DNA of 64,000 nucleotides from Isoetes taiwanensis (taxonomy: Eukaryota > Streptophyta > Lycopodiopsida > Isoetales > Isoetaceae), in assembly GCA_021234155.1 (NCBI GenBank), contig JAJEKV010000027.1, positions 17,020,891 through 17,084,890 on the forward strand. Direction: 5' to 3'. Of the stretch, positions 31,815 to 42,173 are shown piece by piece. Both the position numbers and the translations under genes were made by a program. The notes under the pieces were generated by a model. That model was not told where the DNA came from and did not search any database. It worked only from the letters and a program-made list of their open reading frames with translations. Within the stretch, counting starts at the first letter, position 1. The number at the start of each line of letters is the position of its first letter.

Positions 31815-32905
31815 ATGGCCAGAACCAAACAGACCTACAGGAAGCCAGGACAGCGCCCCACACTCTCGATGGCGAACCTAGCAGCGGGACGCCATGTGAA
31901 GAAGATCCCGGAGCACCTCCGACCCAAGAAGGGGGAAGAGGAGCTTCCCCCTACCAGCAGCAGCAGCGACGGCACCTATCACGATGCCGAGAGCAGCCCC
32001 TCGTCGGCAGGAACGCAAAGAACCGACGAATCCCGCCACTTCGGGGCCACAGACACCGAAGTGGAAGAGCAGGAGGAAGAGCAGGTCCAGCAACAGGTGG
32101 ACGAAGCGGGGCCTTCGGCGCCAAGGAAGAAAGGCAAGGAGAAGGTTGCGGAGTGGCCAGAAGAGAGGGCCGCAAGGAGGAAGAGGGAGCGCGAGGAGGA
32201 GCTGCGGCGGCAGGAGCGGAGGACGAAGAGAAGAAACGACGGTCCCCGCCGAACCGTCGTGATAGAGGAGCCTCCCCGGCGCGAGGAGGAGCAGGTGGAA
32301 GGGGAAGAAGAGCAGGAGGAAGAAGATGAGCAGGGGGAAGGGGCGGACCCGAGACCACCTTACCCAGTGTGGCCCAAGCCACCTAAGGTGGTAAAGAAGC
32401 AGAAGGCGGGCGAGCGGGCCTTCGCCTTGAAGGAGGACCGTCTCTACCGACGCCGCCTCAAGGCATACCAAGAATACCTTCGTCGGTGGACAAGGTATAA
32501 TGATTGGTACTGCCGGCAGAACGTCCAACGCACCGTGGAGGGAGGCCGGCCGCCAAAGAACCAGCCCAAGCCACCGCCGCCACAGCCCGAGAAGCCGAAG
32601 AAGACCCACCATGGCCTAACTCGGTACACTCCCGTGTTTTCCGGGAGATTAGACACTTCCAACAGTGCACTAATCTCCTGATTAGGAAGGCACCTTTTGA
32701 GCGACTCATGCGGGAGGTGATGCAGCAGTTCGTCACCGACTACAGGGTGACGTCGCTCACAACTCGGGTGTTGCAAGTAGCCGCTGAGGCCGAGCTCACC
32801 CAGTTGTTTGAGGAAGGGAACCTCTGCGCGATCCACGCGAAGAGGGTGACTTTGATGCCCAAGGATATATACTTGGCGCGTCGCGTCCGCAAGGAATACC
32901 CTTGA
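31815..32905 (+). CDS. Retrotransposon-encoded histone H3 with long charged linker
   Basis: Residues 1-10 read [10 protein letters not shown], matching the H3 tail around Lys4 and Lys9. Residues ~11-270 form a low-complexity linker: Ser/Asp-rich, then long Glu/Arg runs, then a basic helix-like block ([17 protein letters not shown]) and a Pro/Lys stretch. The last 88 codons are an H3 histone fold: [19 protein letters not shown] (alpha-N/alpha-1), [12 protein letters not shown] in loop 1, LQVAAEAEL in alpha-2, then [17 protein letters not shown] and LARR in loop 2/alpha-3. Loop 1 has canonical H3 length. One single-base indel at about 32610-32640 separates linker and fold frames; otherwise it is open, unlike pol in the same element. 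It is the first ORF after the PBS. H3 pairs with H4 in nucleosomes; the role here is unknown. The start is fixed by the tail homology in E and F. Confidence 0.95.
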
Positions 32906-33113
32906 GGATGCATTTTTGCCCAAAGTAATGTAATTATTAAGTCTCCCATAAATATAAAATTTTGTTGTAAAGTGACTTCAATTTTTGTATAAAAATGTGT
33001 TTGGGTTACTCAAATTTTAGTTTAGTTGTAGCCATCATGACTGTAAGCATCCAAATAGAATAATTTAGTAAGAGTACTATAGGCAAATTAGTCAAATTTC
33101 GGCGAAAATAGCC
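32906..33113 (+). other. Element C spacer after histone ORF
   Basis: AT-rich spacer of about 210 bp between the histone stop and the first stem-loop; corresponding spacers in E and F are about 140-145 bp. Confidence 0.5.
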
Positions 33114-33188
33114 GAAATCGGAAGGGTGTGCGAAAATAGCCTTTCCGCCCTTGACGGAAGGCCCAAATTCGCATAGCCATCCGATTTC
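33114..33188 (+). promoter_or_regulatory. Element C stem-loop 1
   Basis: GAAATCGGAAGGGTGTGCGA ... CGGAAGGCCCAAATTCGCAT..CCGATTTC folds into an imperfect stem of about 34 bp with loop CCCTTGA. It starts exactly 200 bp before the start of stem-loop 2. Confidence 0.8.
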
Positions 33189-33313
33189 ACCATATCCAGG
33201 CCAAATTTTGCCCAATTAGCCCAGGAAAAGTTCCAAATTAGGTTAGAAATTCCCAAATAAGTATGTTAGGATCTTTAAATTCTCTAAAACTCTTGATAGA
33301 AGTCCCAAAGATC

Positions 33314-33389
33314 CGAAATCGGAAGGCTATGCGAAATTGGCCTCTGCACCCTTGACAGAAGGCCCATTTTCGCACAGCCACCCGGTTTC
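33314..33389 (+). promoter_or_regulatory. Element C stem-loop 2
   Basis: GAAATCGGAAGGCTATGCGA ... CAGAAGGCCCATTTTCGCAC..CCCGGTTTC, the same design as stem-loop 1 with several arm changes, loop CACCCTTGA. The sequence is unrelated to the E/F stem-loops, but spacing and placement are the same. Confidence 0.8.
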
Positions 33390-36320
33390 ATGTGCATCTG
33401 TCTGAAAATTTTGCAAAATTGCAATGAAGAGTTCTGAGTGCATATCCTAGCCTTTTCCATGCATTCTAGTATCTTGCAGCACTCTATTCTAGCTTTTCAA
33501 TCTATTTGAACCTCATCTTAAAAGAATTCCCAAAAGATGGCGAATCGAACCTCCCACCCACAAGGTTGAACCCCCAAACCCCCAAACCCCCCGTGCCAAC
33601 CAATCGAGGGGCGGGCATCGTTTGTGTTTAAATTAGGATTCTTAATTAAATTTAAGCTTTAATAATGTTAAATAATATTAATGGCCAAGCCTTAGATTTA
33701 GAACCAAGAACCTTAAGCTAGATAGAGACAGCACCTGCACTCATCATAGCTTACTTGTCGTCTTATCTTGCTAAGTGTCTTCTTTCTACATGTAGGTAGT
33801 ATAATTAAACCTTTTTCATAGAAACCCAAAATAGTTGCCAAGGCCTTAGAAATTGTTGTCACACGTTGGTAGGGTACACCAACACACGTTATAGGTGCAC
33901 TATCATCAAGTGTCTTCAGCCATGCCTTGTATCATAGATAATTATCTAGGAATTCATTCTATTTAAGTAATTTAGTCTTAGCACACCAAGTACACTCAGT
34001 GAATAAATCTCCTTCTACCACCCCCACGATAGTAAATAAGTACCTTTCTCAGTGCCTAGTAGAGTGCCATATGCCAAGTGGGTCATTTGAGGTAGAGTGG
34101 ATAAAGGTATAAAAATTAGGGTTTGTAGAGTAAGTAAACGTAAATAATTGTTCTTGCGGTAGTATTAATTGCCTTGTGCTTAGGGCAGTAAAATAGGTCA
34201 GGAGAACCTTCGTCACAGATCCTCGAGCCTCGACATTGGAGAGACTCGACAACATCAACGAATTGAAAGAAGAGGGCAAACTATGGAGGAAACTTCAACA
34301 AATCAAAGGCTAAGATGGTGTACAGGGAAGCCGAACACGAAAAATAAAGGAGAGGCTATAGGAAGAACGACCCCACATCGATGACTAATGCCACAGCTAC
34401 ACCACCAACAAGTATACTTCATCGACTTATGATATCAAGAGCCCTAAAAGATGAGATTGGATACACCTCAGGAAGGGCAACTATCGCAGATATATCACGA
34501 GGACATAGTAGTATCAGATCTAGATTCCAAGCAGACATGCTTTGACTAAGGAGGTATTGCAAGCCAGCAAGGGTAGGTTCCTCAGGAGTAGGCATATGGC
34601 GAGACGGCAACAAATTTCTTCCTCATCAGCCCCAATACTTCAGAGCGCCTACATCAACCTCGGCAACACCATCGCAAGCTCATGATGATCTTCGATCTTC
34701 CACCTCAGAGATTGGAGGTCAAACACCATCAAGAAGAGGCATCATGGGGGACCAAATACCAGCATTATTAATTGATCAGTCAAGATTAGTCCCTGCAGAT
34801 GGATGCACATAAACTCATCTCGGCAAAGAAGAGAAGTTGCCGCTTAGAAGCGGTAAAGCACCCAACATTGTCATCGACCTTATAACAACAACATGCAACC
34901 AAAAGGCGAAGAATAGAATCGACAAGGTCAAACACAACAATAGCAATTCGAGGAGTTGGAAGAATCATCCTCGAATCTACGTAACCTCCAAAGGCGGATG
35001 AGCGACATGAAAGATTCTAGAATGTGAAGAACATTATCTTCAAGCTCTTGGGATGCGACACCGAGCGTTATGTTATCTACATCAGCAAGTCCACTAAGAG
35101 GGATAATGTTAATGAAGGTAGTCAGCATCAACATTAAGGACGAGCAGAGTCAAAATATGTTCAATAAAAGAAAGCAGGGCACTTGAAGGACCGTCTAGCA
35201 ACTCCAAGGATACCAGATTCTTTTCAACAAATTATGGATCATCGCCTTGCTACTCCAACGACTAATGTCTACACCAGCTTTGAGCAAGCTAGGGGACCTA
35301 TCAGATAGTTGAGTTTCTTAGAATTATGGGTGATAACATCCATGATGGGATGGGGACGAAATTTCGAGTAGAATTTTTTTGTCTTTTCCTTTAGAAAGAT
35401 GGACCCAAGAATGGAGCAAAGCTTCAAGTATTGGAAAGAAAATGTATGGAGTACAATAATTGTATACATTCTTGGCAGATATCCAACATATTGGAACCTC
35501 TTAAGTGAACTTGATCACCTCGCTAAGAAGGATTCAATAATAGGATAACCGTCGACCATGTATATGACGAGTACTTCCGCAGCATAAGGAATAATCCGAC
35601 CAAATGAAGGGAAGCAATCTAATAAGTCCGGCCAACTTCTTAGATGGCATCAACTCAAAGGTGAGACTATTTCAAGAGGGCAATAAGTAAGAAAGGGGAG
35701 ATCCTAGACTATAGATTAGATCTGAAACAAGAATAATTATCTAACCATATAGTTTTCTATGTGTGCCCAAAAGTAATGTCATGCCGACTAAATTTGTGGC
35801 CATAGGATTTATGTAAGTAGTTCTTTAACTTGTAATTTTGCACCTCCTAGATGACGGACATCTTTAAGAGCAAGACTCTTAAGTCTAAATCTAGGCCAGT
35901 AATTAAGGCAAGGTCGAGTAATTAGCAGCACCAACGGAACAAGAGTCAAGTCGACATCAACCTCAAGCATAGCTAAGTAAAGCATCGCAACCAACTTATG
36001 TACATTGGCAGCCATGACCTCAGAATAGACATGCAATATTAAAGCCGGCTAAGGCAATAATTTATTATCATAAGCAAGAGATACTTATCCCAAAGACCAA
36101 AGGGCAAGTACCTTATAATTTAAGTTAAGTAATTCCAATCGTGCAACGCATGTCAGTAAAGCAATTACTTAAGTACATCATGAGGAATGAGGTCGTACAT
36201 AAGCTACAAGTTGTCAACCCCGACTACAAGAGTAAGAAGGAACATGCTACTTCGAAACAGTTGCCTTGGCCAATTTCTAAGTTAATTAAGAAGTCCCATG
36301 ATATATCCCCTGATGAAATT
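33390..36320 (+). other. Element C decayed interior
   Basis: About 2.9 kb where ORF2, gag and protease would be expected. I see no recognisable motif and only short frames. From about 34800 to 36300 the base composition and fragments such as KKEHATSKQLP are compatible with ruined gag/pol, but that is inference from position. Confidence 0.4.
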
Positions 36321-37030
36321 TGAGAGCTTGTGCTCTATAGAGGCGTAGAGTCTAAAATCACTCTTGCACGGGATTAGCAAGGCTCTTTATAGAATGAGCA
36401 CTTCCAAGCTAGCGAGCTCAAGGAACACAAGGAACAGTTGTAAGAGTTGACCGACTTGGGGATCCTTTCGGCCAAGGTGGAATTCCAAAGATGTATATCA
36501 ACCATGGGAAGCTCAGCAAGTAAACGACATAATGGATCAGCCCCAAGAAGCAGGATTCTTCTACAAAATCGACTTAAGCTCGGGCAATCAGCAAATAAGG
36601 ATGAAGGGGGAAAATAATTATAAGACTCCTTCAGAACTTGGTATGGGCACTATCATTTCACAAATGATGCCCTTGAGTCTATGGAATGCTCCACCAATTT
36701 GTATGCATTCGAGGACGACATCTTCGAAGATTCCTTGGATGATTTCTTCATCAATATCTCTTCAACAACAGCGTGATCTACAGCAAATTAATGGAAGAGC
36801 ATGTAGCCCAATTGAGGGAAGCCATGGAGATGCTAAGACGCCGCCACTCATTGGCAAGCCTTTGAAGCATCAATTTGCAATCTCCACTTCGGCAAGTGAA
36901 TTCGGCAAGGAGATAGAAGAAGCCATCTACTCCAACATGGACTTCAAGCACATAATGGGCTAGTCGTTGCAAGAGTGCAAGGACGGATTAAGAAATAGAA
37001 ACCTTCAAATAGTTTAAAAAGGAAGGCAAT
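36321..37030 (+). pseudogene. Element C reverse transcriptase remnant
   Basis: Recognisable but wrecked: RGVESKITL near 36345, ELTDLGIL near 36445, YKIDLSSGNQQIRMKGEN at 36560, YGHYHFTND-like text in a shifted frame, a YSKLMEEHVAQLREAMEML stretch at about 36780, then SEFGKEIEEAIYSNMDF, which matches the post-RNase-H connector of E. Most of the palm and nearly all of RNase H are deleted or unreadable, and the catalytic DD box cannot be seen intact. Confidence 0.75.
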
Positions 37031-38060
37031 CTCTAATAGCAAAGAACAATTATGCGTGCACCCAAAGTATAAGAAGTAAGAACAATCTTCCATGACACGA
37101 TAATAGCCCTATTTCCAGCCATGCAAAATTTATAAAGGCCTACTTCAAGATTAGAAGTAGCTTCGTCTCGGCGGGTATGAAGAAGTAGATAATCGATATA
37201 TCCAAGAATGTCGATTGGAGCCAGCGGACAAGGGCGAACAACTTCGATTCCGTGAGTTTTGGAACCTTGGGCGCAAGCGCACACCAAGTGGGAAGTCATC
37301 AGCATGGGCTTTATAGTTGGCCTTCAAGGACAACAAGAAGCTTCAAAGCCTTGATAGTTGTGGTATATAGCTTATCAAAAGGGCACATACTTGCCATGCC
37401 ACACCATAGACACCGCCTTGGATCTAGCCGTGTGGTTTACATAAGAGTTCTTTTAGGCCGCATGGAATGCACAGGTCGATCATCACCAACAGAAATCCGA
37501 AGTTCTTTAGCGACGTTTAGCAAGACTTCTTCAACACGAGCTGCACCAACTTGTTGATGAGCTTTGCTTATCAATTGCAGTCAATCGGCAAAGGGACCGC
37601 ACCAACACAATTTTGGAGAGCACGTTGAGAAGCTATGATTGGAACAAGTAATCCAAATGGGCCGAGTACATCCACCTGGTCAATTACGTACAATAATATA
37701 AAGCAAGAGTCATCGAAGATGTCTTCCCCATGATCAGTTACAGTTATCAATGTGTGACCATAGTTATGTGGCATAATTTAGTGCCCAAGGTGGAAGTTTC
37801 TCAACAACGACAACATATATGCGATAGCTTTTGGTAGAAGTGTGAGAGTATCTTCAACAGCATGGGCATATTTGAAGAGTCTAGCAGATAGACATAAAAC
37901 TCCTCGAGAGTTGTTTTGTTGTGGCAGATAAAGTTGGCTAAAGTAAAGGTTAAGCAAGGGAAGCTTCGCATCGGCAATTGTAGGAAGATCCGTTCAAGAT
38001 CTTGGAGAAGAGTGGGCCGGTCCGTTCAAGATCTTGGAGAAGAGTGGGCTCTCAAGCCTG
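37031..38060 (+). pseudogene. Element C integrase remnant
   Basis: Scattered blocks match the E integrase across frames: an FIKAYFKIRSS zinc-domain piece near 37130, SMGFIVGLQGQ near 37300, HTIDTALDLAVWFT near 37405, YSYQCVTIVMWHNL near 37740 and KVKQGKLRIGNC near 37945. A 42-bp segment (GATCCGTTCAAGATCTTGGAG...) is duplicated at about 37988 and 38020. No frame survives and the catalytic residues cannot be placed. Confidence 0.75.
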
Positions 38061-38394
38061 CAAGTTGGATCTCTTGACCCACCTTAAGGTCTTCCATGTG
38101 AGTTTATTAAAAAGGCACGATCCTAACCCTGAGGAGGGTTTGGATACTCCAACTTTGTTGGAAATGACGGAGGATGAAGTTAAAATTGTGCCTGAATTGC
38201 TTCTTGATAAGTCATTCAAGAGGACTAGGTGGTCCCAATTCCTCCAATATTTGGTCAAGTGGAAGCACTTGCCCATGGAAGACGTGACATGGGTATTGAA
38301 GCAAGATTTGGAGAAGCAATACCCAGAGTTTATGAAGGAGTTTGATGGGCGAGTCGTCCCCGACTTGGTCGACCCCGACTTGCCAGGTGGTTAG
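38061..38394 (+). pseudogene. Element C integrase C-terminus with chromodomain
   Basis: An open C-terminal stretch, in contrast to the rest of pol. LDLLTHLKVFHVSLLKRHDP is the end of the GPY/F module; DTPTLLEMTEDEVKIVPELL is the linker; KSFKRTRWSQFLQYLVKWKH and EDVTWVLKQDLEKQYPEF form the chromodomain. The aromatic positions in YLVKW and TW are kept, while the first cage aromatic of classical HP1 chromodomains is not evident, as in many plant group II chromodomains. It ends at 38394. Confidence 0.85.
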
Positions 38395-39241
38395 CTAGTA
38401 TGTTGTTAGTTAGCCTTAGACCTGGCGCATGCATTCTAGTTAGTAGGGTGCATGTGCCAGAACCTTGGATCGTGTGGGCGATGATGGGATACGCCTTTAG
38501 GGCATTCTCTAGGCCACACGCACCAAGAGGTGCGCATGACCATTAGGGTCATGTGAGTGAGGAATGAGGCATGGTGGGCGATGATGGGACATCGATCGGA
38601 TGCTCTCTATGCCACGATCAAGGGGGACGACACCGCCGTAGGAGGGTCATGGTGAAGGTTAAAGTGATCATCTTGCCGATGATGGGATCGGAGACGTTCC
38701 CTAGCTTGAAACCCTCGGGGCATGATGCACTGGGGTGTACTCGATCTGGGCGATCGTGTACGAGGTAGCACTCGATCATGGGCGATGATGGGAGCATCTT
38801 AAATGATCCTTAAGCTCAAATCCGAAAGGGCCATGATCTTGTGCAAGGTAGTAGGACAACCTTGAGCCAGTAGTTCGGCTCAAGGAGGTAAGGGGGGTGG
38901 TCCCCTAAAACCACAAATTATTAACTAAACTAACGTAATGTGCTCCTTTTGCAGGCAAGTAGAAGGGAGACTTCAACGAGGAGCGCATTACGAGAAGATA
39001 GGGGGAGCCATAATTTAGATTATGAACCCTAATAACACTTATAATAGTAGTTTGAATTATTATAAGAAATAACGGTGTTAATGCTATATAATTTTGTATA
39101 AGTACAAATATAGCCTAAAATTTTGACTTGAACTAATAAAACTTGATTGCTAAGCTAAACTAAAGGTTATGACATGTTGTTGTTTTGCAGGCATAAGGTA
39201 GGTTCGTCACCTTAGCGCAATGCTGAGGACAGCATTGTCCT
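38395..39241 (+). repeat. Element C 3' UTR with ~100-bp periodic motif
   Basis: GGCGATGATGGGA (GCCGATGATGGGA once) occurs at about 38477, 38577, 38675 and 38781, spaced 100, 98 and 106 bp, with loosely similar sequence between. The rest, down to the PPT, is non-coding. Confidence 0.6.
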
Positions 39242-39254
39242 AAGGGGGGGAGAA
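39242..39254 (+). promoter_or_regulatory. Element C polypurine tract
   Basis: AAGGGGGGGAGAA immediately before the 3' LTR. Confidence 0.9.
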
Positions 39255-40904
39255 TGTGACGGTCCAGGGGAATATACGCCATAAATACGTATATTCCTGG
39301 ATCCGTCACTATACAAGTCTATCATTCATAGCCTTGTATACCATAAGTGGTGGCACTAAGGGGCATGGCCAAGTTATTCTCATAACTTAGCCAACCATAG
39401 GTTTAGACCATTGTCCACGTGGCCTTAACCTATTGGGCACCCGCCACACAGGACTCACCCGATTGGTGCCACGTGGCATCCTAAGTGGACCTAACTTATA
39501 TAGGCATAAACCCTAACCCTAGACCTCTTTCCAGCCCTAGCACCCAGAGACTCACCTACTTGTTCGAAACCCCGTTTCGAACATCGTTCGTTGTGGCATA
39601 GGCTGGTGCAGCAGCCCCAGCAGGGTAGACCCGTTCTTGGAGGAGGAACAGCAGCTTGTGAGTCGAGGATTATGGAGGCGGCCGGATCTGGAGGGAGAGC
39701 ATCAGGAAGCGGTATGTAGGATAGTAGTTGTGATAGCTCATCTGGGATTAGCATTCCAGGTGTGCTAGTATTTTGTGTCTAGAGTAGAGCCATCCTAGAC
39801 CCCATATTCAACATCTTGAACCCTAATCAAGGAACCCTAACTGTTAGTTAGTTGTATGATTAGGTTAAGATGTTCTTCTTATGATTATTCTCATGATGTG
39901 ATGATTATGTGATGATTGGTTGATCATGTTTGCTCCTCTTGTATTGGGAAGGGGGGTAGAGACCTAGGGCCATATGTAGTATGCTCCTAGAGTAGATCCC
40001 TTAGTTCCTATTAGTTGCGGCCTGTGCATAGGAGCCCACCAGGCTATTGAGGCTATGATATGACTCAGCACCAGATAACGGGGCTAGAGGGAAAGTGGAG
40101 GGAGGATCCCTGCCGAGTGGGGGCTTCGGGGGATCCCATAGTGGGCTAGGCTTATGGTCGGTCACTTAGGTGTGGGCGAGCATGGGTCCGACACCTCCCG
40201 GGGCAATGGTGTTGCCACCTGCCTCTCGAGAGAGCTGCAAGGGAGGGCTTGGCTCTCGCTTTGGGGGTTCGGTCAGTGCGAATGGGTGTGTCGCCACGAT
40301 TCTCTAGCCGCCCACGGTACCTCTAGACCCTGGGAAGGGGAGATGCAACCCTTCCTGCCTCATCGGACCAGGGAGATGCAACCTGGAGCAGTCTCGATGG
40401 GTGATGCCACGGGATTGCGTATCCGGAAGGCTAGAGTCCTGTCAGAGCCTGATCTAGCCCATCTGCAAAGTATGCACAGGAGGGGCGGATGGAGTGGTCA
40501 ACCCTAGCCATTGTTCTATGCCAGCCCTCGCCATTGCCATGACTCGGTCTGCTCTATCTTGAGGCCTAGCCCGTCAGTCACCCTCCTTACGAGTCTGAGC
40601 CGGGGTAGGAGCTCTCCTGTTTTATGGTTTGTGATTATCATCTTTGCATTGGTTTATGTGCGATGCACTACCCTCCGAGGTAGTATTTGTATATGTTTTA
40701 TGCTAGTTCTGACGTGTTATCGCTTCCGCTGTTATAGGAGCCCATAGGGGAAGGGCGCGCAAGACACCTTCGTGTTCCCTCCCCGCACTAAGAGTCACCT
40801 CAGAGTGCGGGGTAGACGAAAAGGCCCATCGCGTTGCTTGAGCCGATGGGGATTTCCTGCCGGGTATGCGGCTGGGCACCGTATGTTTAGCAGGGAGCGT
40901 CACA
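39255..40904 (+). repeat. Element C 3' LTR
   Basis: 1,650 bp, TGTGACGGTCC to GCGTCACA. Nearly identical to 29582-31234 through the first ~900 bp, with small indels beyond about 40165. Confidence 0.93.
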
Positions 40905-40909
40905 GATCA
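40905..40909. repeat. Target site duplication of element C, right
   Basis: GATCA. Confidence 0.95.
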
Positions 40910-41630
40910 CATCTTGTCGGGGGAGGGAGTGTCTCCGGACTCTAGCAAGGTACGAGCGGTACAAGAGTGGACTCAACCTGAGAAGATTCATGAGTTGAGA
41001 AGCTTTCTCGGGTTGGCCACTTATTATAGAAAATTTGTGCCCAAGCTTTTTAAGATAGTAGCCCCACTCACCGATCTTTTGAGAAAAGATCAAGAGTATG
41101 TGTGGGGTCGAGCTCAGCAAGAGGCCTTTGAAAGAATTAAAAGCCTTTTAGTGAGTAGTCCGTACTGAAGGTACCCGACCTCAATGAGTCGTTTGAAGTA
41201 TACACGGATGCTTGTGGGTAAGCTCTGGGAGTTGTGCTTATGCAACAAGGTAGTCGTAAGCTCAATCAAGCGGAACAGAATTATGCAACGTATGAGCAGG
41301 AACTATTGGCTATAGTTCATGCATTGAAGATGTGGCGGCACTACTTGAGATGTGGTACCAATAAAGAGCCACGCAAGTTTGTGGTTTATACTGACTATAA
41401 GCCCTTAAGGTTTTTGCAAAGCCAAGCTGAGATTAGTCCTAGGCAAGCTAGGTGGTTTGACATCTTGCATGAGTTTCATTTTAGTGTTGAGCATACTCCT
41501 GGAAAGAACAATCCGGTTGCAGATGCCTTATCTAGGATTAAACATTTGAATACTTTAATGGTAGGGGGAGCGATCTTTTCCAAAGAATTAAAAACACATA
41601 TCAAGAAGATGAGCAACAACCCGCGGTAAC
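40910..41630 (+). pseudogene. Element D RT thumb and RNase H
   Basis: Continues the frame broken by C: ILSGEGVSPDSSKVRAVQEW and LRSFLGLATYYRKFVPKLFK. RNase H has all four acidic positions: VYTDACG, TYEQELLAIVHALK, VYTDYKPLRFLQ and PVADALSR. Shifts or stops occur near 41165 and at 41219 (TAA where Trp is expected). The frame ends at 41629. Confidence 0.9.
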
Positions 41631-42173
41631 CAAATCTGGTGATTGGTGGACTGAGCAAGATGGGTTGTACTTTTATAAATCAAGGATTTATGTGTCATTG
41701 CATGCTAATCTTCGAAATTTGATATTGCACGACCATCATGAAACCCCGCAAGCTGGGCACGGGGGTGAGTGGAAGACCTATGAGTTGGTCAAACTCCACT
41801 ACTATTGGCCAGACATGAAGGAACAAGTCCGGGACTTGGTTTTGCATTGTCTGACGTGTCAAGCTGTTAAAGCTGACCATGGTCGTACCCCAGGACTATT
41901 GCAACCTATACCTATACCCTTGAAAAGATGGGAGTATATAAGTATGGACTTCATAGTCTCTTTGCCTAGAACTGTAAGGCAGAACACTCAAGTGTGGGTG
42001 ATTGTTGATTGCCTGACTAAGTACGCCAAATTTGTGGCCTTAAAGGAGGATGCTACTGATCCAGATGTAGCAATTGCATATATGAGATATGTTTTTCCTC
42101 TTTTTGGTTTGCCTTTGTCTATCATAAGTGATCGGGACACCAAATTTACAGGTCATTTTTGGAAGGACCTTAT
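41631..42173 (+). pseudogene. Element D integrase, 5' part
   Basis: The zinc domain (LHDHHETPQAGHGGEWKTYE ... LHCLTCQAVKADHG) and catalytic core with the first Asp (YISMDFIVSLPR) and second Asp (IISDRDTKFTGHFWKDL) are intact to the insertion of E after CTTAT. The remainder resumes at 56072. Confidence 0.92.
42169..42173. repeat. Target site duplication of element E, left
   Basis: CTTAT, repeated at 56067-56071. Confidence 0.92.

Larger units (their letters stand above)
29582..40904 (+). mobile_element. Element C: histone-H3-carrying chromovirus, non-autonomous
   Basis: About 11.3 kb with 1.65-kb LTRs (TGTGACGGTCC ... GCGTCACA / GCTCACA), iMet PBS, PPT and TSD GATCA. Internal order: histone H3 ORF, paired stem-loops, about 3 kb without identifiable frames, badly decayed RT and integrase, a chromodomain and a 3' UTR with a roughly 100-bp periodic motif. 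The first ~900 bp of the two LTRs look nearly identical, which implies a young insertion, yet pol is ruined. So C was probably mobilised by proteins supplied in trans. Confidence 0.92.

Noticed and set aside
31878-32612. Long minus-strand Leu/Pro-rich frame opposite the C histone ORF
   Set aside because: It mirrors the charged linker codons (Glu/Arg-rich sense gives Leu/Pro-rich antisense) and has no motif of its own.
32620-32642. Programmed -1 frameshift between linker and fold in C
   Set aside because: No canonical slippery heptamer in the zero frame; a simple indel or read error is likelier, though not excluded.
31815-32905. Ordinary host histone H3 gene
   Set aside because: It lies between PBS and pol inside LTRs with a target duplication, has a ~260-residue linker, and recurs in two other elements of the same family.
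33114-33389. MITEs in place of stem-loops
   Set aside because: No target duplications at the edges, and the same placement and 200-bp spacing recur in E and F with other sequence.
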